Shown here one piece after another: positions 61,074 through 64,000 of a stretch of DNA of 64,000 nucleotides. The stretch is from contig NZ_JABFTV010000010.1 of assembly GCF_021404405.1 (NCBI RefSeq), forward strand, positions 154,180 to 218,179. The letters are read 5' to 3'. The DNA comes from Billgrantia aerodenitrificans (GTDB lineage: Bacteria; Pseudomonadota; Gammaproteobacteria; Pseudomonadales; Halomonadaceae). Position 1 is the stretch's first letter, and every line of letters starts with the position of its first letter. Below the pieces are notes generated by a model, which saw only the letters and a program-made list of their open reading frames with translations, ran no database searches and was not told where the DNA came from. The position numbers and the translations under genes are program-made.

Positions 61074-62222
61074 GTGAGAATCACCCGACTCAAGACCTGG
61101 CAGGTGCCGCCGCGCTGGCTGTTCCTCAAGATCGAGACCGACGAGGGCTGCTACGGCTGGGGCGAGCCGGTCATCGAGGGTCGTGCCGCCACGGTGGAAG
61201 CTGCCGTGCACGAGCTGGCCGACTACCTGATCGGCCAGGATCCGCATCGCATCGAGCACCTGTGGAATACGCTCTACCGTGCCGGCTTCTACCGCGGCGG
61301 CCCGATCCTGATGAGCGCCATCGCCGGCATCGACCAGGCGCTGTGGGACCTCAAGGGTCGCGACCTGGGCGTGCCGGTGCACCAGCTGCTGGGCGGCGCG
61401 GTACGTGAGCGCATGCGCATGTACGCCTGGACCGGCGGCGACCGCCCGAGCGAGGTGGGTGCCGGCGCCAGAGAGCTGGTGGCGCGGGGCTTCACCGCGT
61501 TCAAGATGAACGGCACCGCCGAGATGCAGATCGTCGACTCGCACCGCAAGATCGACGAAGCGGTGGCGCGGGTTGCCGAGGCGCGCGAGGCGGTGGGACC
61601 CGAGGTGGGCATCGCCATCGATTTCCACGGCCGCGTGCACCGTCCCATGGCCAAGGCGCTGCTGCGCGAGCTGGAGCCCTACCACCCGATGTTCGTCGAG
61701 GAGCCGCTGGCACCCGAGCACCTGCCGGCGCTCAAGCACATCGCCGGCGGCCTGGGCTATCCGCTGGCCACCGGGGAACGGCTGCACACCCGCTTCGAAT
61801 TCCGCGACCTGCTGGCCGAGGGCATGATCGACATCGTCCAGCCCGACCTCTCCCACTGCGGCGGTATCAGCGAGGGGCTGAAGATCGCCGCGCTGGCTTC
61901 GGCCCACGACGTGGCCCTGGCGCCGCACTGTCCGCTCGGCCCGCTGACCCTGGCCGCCTCGCTGCAGTTGGACGCGGTGAGCCACAACGCCTTCATCCAG
62001 GAGCAGAGCATGGGCATCCACTACAACCAGGGCAACGACGTGCTCGACTACCTGGTCGACAAGTCGGCGCTGGCCATCGAGGAGGGCTTCTGCGCCGTTC
62101 CCCAGGGGCCGGGACTCGGCGTGGAGATCGACGAGGCCTTCGTCGAGGAGCGGGCCAAGCTGGGGCATCGCTGGCGCAACCCGGTGTGGAGCCACGCGGA
62201 CGGCTCCATCGCCGAGTGGTGA
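61074..62222 (+). CDS. dgoD: D-galactonate dehydratase
   Basis: Enolase-superfamily (mandelate-racemase subgroup) enzyme converting D-galactonate to 2-keto-3-deoxy-D-galactonate. The 382-aa length equals E. coli DgoD, and the sequence is close throughout: WGEPVIEGRAATVEAAVHEL, YRAGFYRGGPILMSAIAGID, the metal/base region IAIDFHGRVHRPMAKALL, the EEP and GER metal ligands, and LAPHCPLGPLTLAASL with the catalytic His. The start is GTG at 61074 with GAGGAG upstream; the open frame further back is rejected. It heads dgoD-dgoK-dgoA. Confidence 0.95.
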   Translation: MRITRLKTWQVPPRWLFLKIETDEGCYGWGEPVIEGRAATVEAAVHELADYLIGQDPHRIEHLWNTLYRAGFYRGGPILMSAIAGIDQALWDLKGRDLGVPVHQLLGGAVRERMRMYAWTGGDRPSEVGAGARELVARGFTAFKMNGTAEMQIVDSHRKIDEAVARVAEAREAVGPEVGIAIDFHGRVHRPMAKALLRELEPYHPMFVEEPLAPEHLPALKHIAGGLGYPLATGERLHTRFEFRDLLAEGMIDIVQPDLSHCGGISEGLKIAALASAHDVALAPHCPLGPLTLAASLQLDAVSHNAFIQEQSMGIHYNQGNDVLDYLVDKSALAIEEGFCAVPQGPGLGVEIDEAFVEERAKLGHRWRNPVWSHADGSIAEW

Positions 62223-62233
62223 GGAGACCGAGC

Positions 62234-63241
62234 ATGCGCGAGGAAATCCATGAACGGCTCGCCTGGATCGCCGTGGACTGGGGCTCGAGCCATCTGCGCG
62301 CCTGGGGCCTGGACGAGCATGGCGAGGTGCTGGCCCGGGGCGGCAGCGACAAGGGCATGCTGGCGCTGACACAGGTGGAGTATGAGCCCGCACTACTTGA
62401 GGCCATCGGCGAGTGGCTGCCGCCATCCGGCCACGTGCCGGTGTGGGTCTGCGGCATGGCCGGCGCTCGTCAGGGCTGGCGCGAGGCGGCCTATCTGCCG
62501 CTGCCGGCGCGCCTGGACCAGTTGGCCCGCGGCGCCGTGGCACCGCCGGTGTGCGACCCACGCTTGGACGTGCAGCTGCTGCCCGGCCTCTGTCAGTACG
62601 CCGACGGCGCGCAGCGGGGCTTCGACGTGATGCGCGGCGAGGAGACCCAGCTCGCCGGCCTGGTGGCCCGCGAGCCGACGTTCTCGGGCCTGGCCTGCCT
62701 GCCCGGCACCCACGCCAAGTGGGTGTGGCTGGACGCGGGCAGGGTGGTGCGCTTCGCCACCTGCCTGACTGGCGAACTCTACGGCCTGCTGGCCGGCCAG
62801 TCGGTGCTCAGGCACTCGGTGGCCGACGCCAGTCTCGATGAACCCGATTGCCGCGAGGCCTTCGCCGATGCGGTACGCGAGGCCGCCAGCGCGCCTGGCC
62901 GCTTCAGCCAGCAGCTGTTCGGCCTGCGCGCCGCCGACCTGCTCGACGACTCGCTGCCCCACGGCCAGGCACGACGCGCCCGCCTGGGTGCACGTCTCTC
63001 CGGGCTCACCATCGGGCTCGAGCTGTCTGCGCTCACAGACGAGCTGCCGGGCGATACCGCCGTCATCCTGATCGGTAACGCAGCCCTCTGCGACCGCTAC
63101 GCGCTGGCACTGAGCACCCTGGGCCGAAGCAGCCGGCACCTCGACGGCGAGACCGCGGTCTTAGCTGGACTCGAGTTAGCCGGGCTCGGGCTGGCCGCGG
63201 CCGGCATGGGCGAGGCGCACCCAACAGGAGAAACGCCATGA
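62234..63241 (+). CDS. dgoK: 2-dehydro-3-deoxygalactonokinase
   Basis: ATP-dependent sugar-acid kinase forming 2-keto-3-deoxy-6-phosphogalactonate. The 335-aa protein has the DgoK pattern WIAVDWGSSHLRAWGLDEHG, VWVCGMAGARQGWREA, LPGLCQYADGAQRGFDVMRG, EETQLAG, LPGTHAKWVWLDAGRVV and VILIGNAALCDRYALAL. GAGGAG lies 8 bases before the ATG at 62234. It begins 11 bp after dgoD, and its stop overlaps the dgoA start (ATGA). Confidence 0.94.
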   Translation: MREEIHERLAWIAVDWGSSHLRAWGLDEHGEVLARGGSDKGMLALTQVEYEPALLEAIGEWLPPSGHVPVWVCGMAGARQGWREAAYLPLPARLDQLARGAVAPPVCDPRLDVQLLPGLCQYADGAQRGFDVMRGEETQLAGLVAREPTFSGLACLPGTHAKWVWLDAGRVVRFATCLTGELYGLLAGQSVLRHSVADASLDEPDCREAFADAVREAASAPGRFSQQLFGLRAADLLDDSLPHGQARRARLGARLSGLTIGLELSALTDELPGDTAVILIGNAALCDRYALALSTLGRSSRHLDGETAVLAGLELAGLGLAAAGMGEAHPTGETP

Positions 63242-63855
63242 GCCTGCCCTTGATCGCCATATTGCGCGGCATTACCCCCGACGAGGCAGTGACGGTGGGC
63301 GAGGCGATACTCGCCGCCGGCATCACCACCCTCGAAGTCCCGCTCAATTCCCCCGAGGCGCTGGAAAGTATCCGCCGCCTGAGCGAGGCGCTGGGCGAGC
63401 GCGCCCTGGTGGGCGCCGGCACCGTGCTCACGGAAGAAGAGCTCAGCGAGGTACACGCCGCCGGTGGCCGGCTTGCCGTCTCGCCCAACTGCCGCCCGGC
63501 GGTGATCGCAGCCGCCCGCCGGCTCGGCATGCAGAGCTGGCCCGGCGTGCTCACCCCCAGCGAGGCGTTCGACGCCCTGGATGCCGGCGCCACCGGGCTC
63601 AAGCTCTTTCCCGCGGTCCAGTTGGGCACCGAAGGCATGCGGGCACTGCGCGCAGTGCTGCCCCCCGGGACGCTGCTGTATGCCGTGGGCGGTATCGATG
63701 CTGACACCATGGCAGCCTGGCGTAGCGCAGGCATCGACGGCGCCGGCCTGGGCAGCGCCCTCTACCGGCCCGGCCAGACGCCCGAGCGGGTCGCCGAACA
63801 GGCGTGCGCCCTGGTGGCAGCCTGGAAGGCGGCGGCAAAGGAGAGATCAGGATAA
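63238..63855 (+). CDS. dgoA: 2-dehydro-3-deoxy-6-phosphogalactonate aldolase
   Basis: Class I aldolase cleaving KDPGal to pyruvate and glyceraldehyde-3-phosphate, the last step of the De Ley-Doudoroff galactonate pathway. The 205-aa TIM barrel has LIAILRGITPDEAVTVGEAI, the catalytic Glu in TTLEVPLNSPEAL, LVGAGTVLTEEEL, and the Schiff-base Lys in GATGLKLFPAVQLG. Length matches E. coli DgoA (205). It is translationally coupled to dgoK. An IS begins 25 bp after the stop. Confidence 0.95.
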   Translation: MSLPLIAILRGITPDEAVTVGEAILAAGITTLEVPLNSPEALESIRRLSEALGERALVGAGTVLTEEELSEVHAAGGRLAVSPNCRPAVIAAARRLGMQSWPGVLTPSEAFDALDAGATGLKLFPAVQLGTEGMRALRAVLPPGTLLYAVGGIDADTMAAWRSAGIDGAGLGSALYRPGQTPERVAEQACALVAAWKAAAKERSG

Positions 63856-63886
63856 ACATTAAAAAAGCCCCACGCAGAATGAACTG

Positions 63887-63930
63887 CACCCCGAAAGTTG
63901 GACACCCAATCCAACCTTCGGGGTGTTTTT
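63887..63930 (+). terminator. Terminator-like hairpin inside the IS left end
   Basis: CACCCCGAA (63887-63895) pairs with TTCGGGGTG (63917-63925), and GTTGGA (63897-63902) with TCCAAC (63910-63915), with one mismatch between. T5 follows at 63926-63930 and the transposase ATG comes at once. It has the full form of an intrinsic terminator and would end transcripts coming from dgoA. Confidence 0.7.
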
Positions 63931-64000
63931 ATGAGCAATCGATACGATGAGGGGTTCAAGCTGCTGGTGGTGCAGCAGTGTTTGCACGATGACACCAGCT
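63931..64000 (+). CDS. IS3-family transposase OrfA (N-terminal fragment, cut by window end)
   Basis: The visible product begins MSNRYDEGFKLLVVQQCLHD and fits the start of the OrfA helix-turn-helix protein of IS150-like elements (pattern YxxxFKxxVV). Only 23 codons are visible. The ATG lies directly behind the hairpin and T-run of the IS left end. Confidence 0.75.
   Translation, partial: MSNRYDEGFKLLVVQQCLHDDTS

Larger units (their letters stand above)
63880..64000 (+). mobile_element. Left end of an IS3-family (IS150-like) insertion sequence
   Basis: The left terminus begins TGAACTGCACCCC and continues with GTTGGACA, matching the IS150-type ends of IS3 elements (TG start, TGCACCC, GTTGGAC). 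A transposase OrfA-like frame opens at 63931. The element runs off the window, so its right end and target duplication cannot be seen. Just to its left, AAAAAAGCCCC (63870-63880 region) looks like half of a rho-independent terminator for a gene on the opposite strand, so the insertion may have split one. Confidence 0.82.

Overview
The window is high-GC, gene-dense gammaproteobacterial chromosome. Gene content and protein character (BCCT betaine transporter, betaine catabolism, Gbc/Dgc/Etf proteins close to the Pseudomonas versions, many acidic proteins, TRAP uptake) point to a halophile of the Halomonas type (Halomonadaceae). This is inference from content; no rRNA or marker gene is present. 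No phage, plasmid or CRISPR signature is seen. The only mobile DNA is a 141-bp MITE-like element and the start of an IS3-family insertion sequence at the right edge.

Layout. (1) 1-2.5 kb: polar amino-acid ABC importer aapJQM, with a sigma-54-type promoter. (2) 2.8-5.8 kb: peroxide defence ahpC/ahpF with an OxyR-like site, plus a small conserved protein. (3) 5.9-11 kb: periplasmic M1-like metallopeptidase, ChaN-PDZ protein, MFS transporter and an acidic exported protein. (4) 11.1-20.4 kb: a complete selenoprotein cassette, namely respiratory formate dehydrogenase fdoGHI (UGA selenocysteine codon in fdoG), fdhE, selA, selB and the tRNA-Sec gene selC. (5) 20.5-28.7 kb: an L,D-transpeptidase; a cysteine-type soluble NAD+ formate dehydrogenase fdsGBA with fdhD and fdsD; and a divergent ModE-like regulator. 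(6) 28.8-44.9 kb: glycine betaine catabolism, with gbcA/gbcB, glutathione-independent formaldehyde dehydrogenase, a BCCT transporter, etfAB, dgcAB, a DUF5943 protein, an M19 dipeptidase and the GbdR-type regulator. (7) 45.1-63.9 kb: a sugar-acid catabolic island with a hydroxyacid dehydrogenase, ketoglutarate-semialdehyde dehydrogenase, SDR, two FAH-family proteins, a UxaA-family dehydratase, a NanR-like GntR regulator, an Ldh-family reductase, a TRAP importer, a DUF1537 kinase with its PdxA2 partner, an HpcH aldolase and the D-galactonate genes dgoD-dgoK-dgoA.

How they fit together. Regions 4-6 form a one-carbon chain. The BCCT carrier probably imports betaine. GbcAB and DgcAB/EtfAB remove methyl groups as formaldehyde, FdhA oxidises it to formate, and two different formate dehydrogenases pass the electrons either to the respiratory chain or to NAD+. 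Later steps (sarcosine oxidase, serine hydroxymethyltransferase) are not in the window. Region 7 is tied together by a 13-bp operator-like motif with core GTATGA, found five times and each time in front of an operon of the island. The GntR/NanR-like protein encoded inside the island is the obvious candidate to bind it. That putative single-regulator, multi-pathway sugar-acid regulon is the most interesting observation here.
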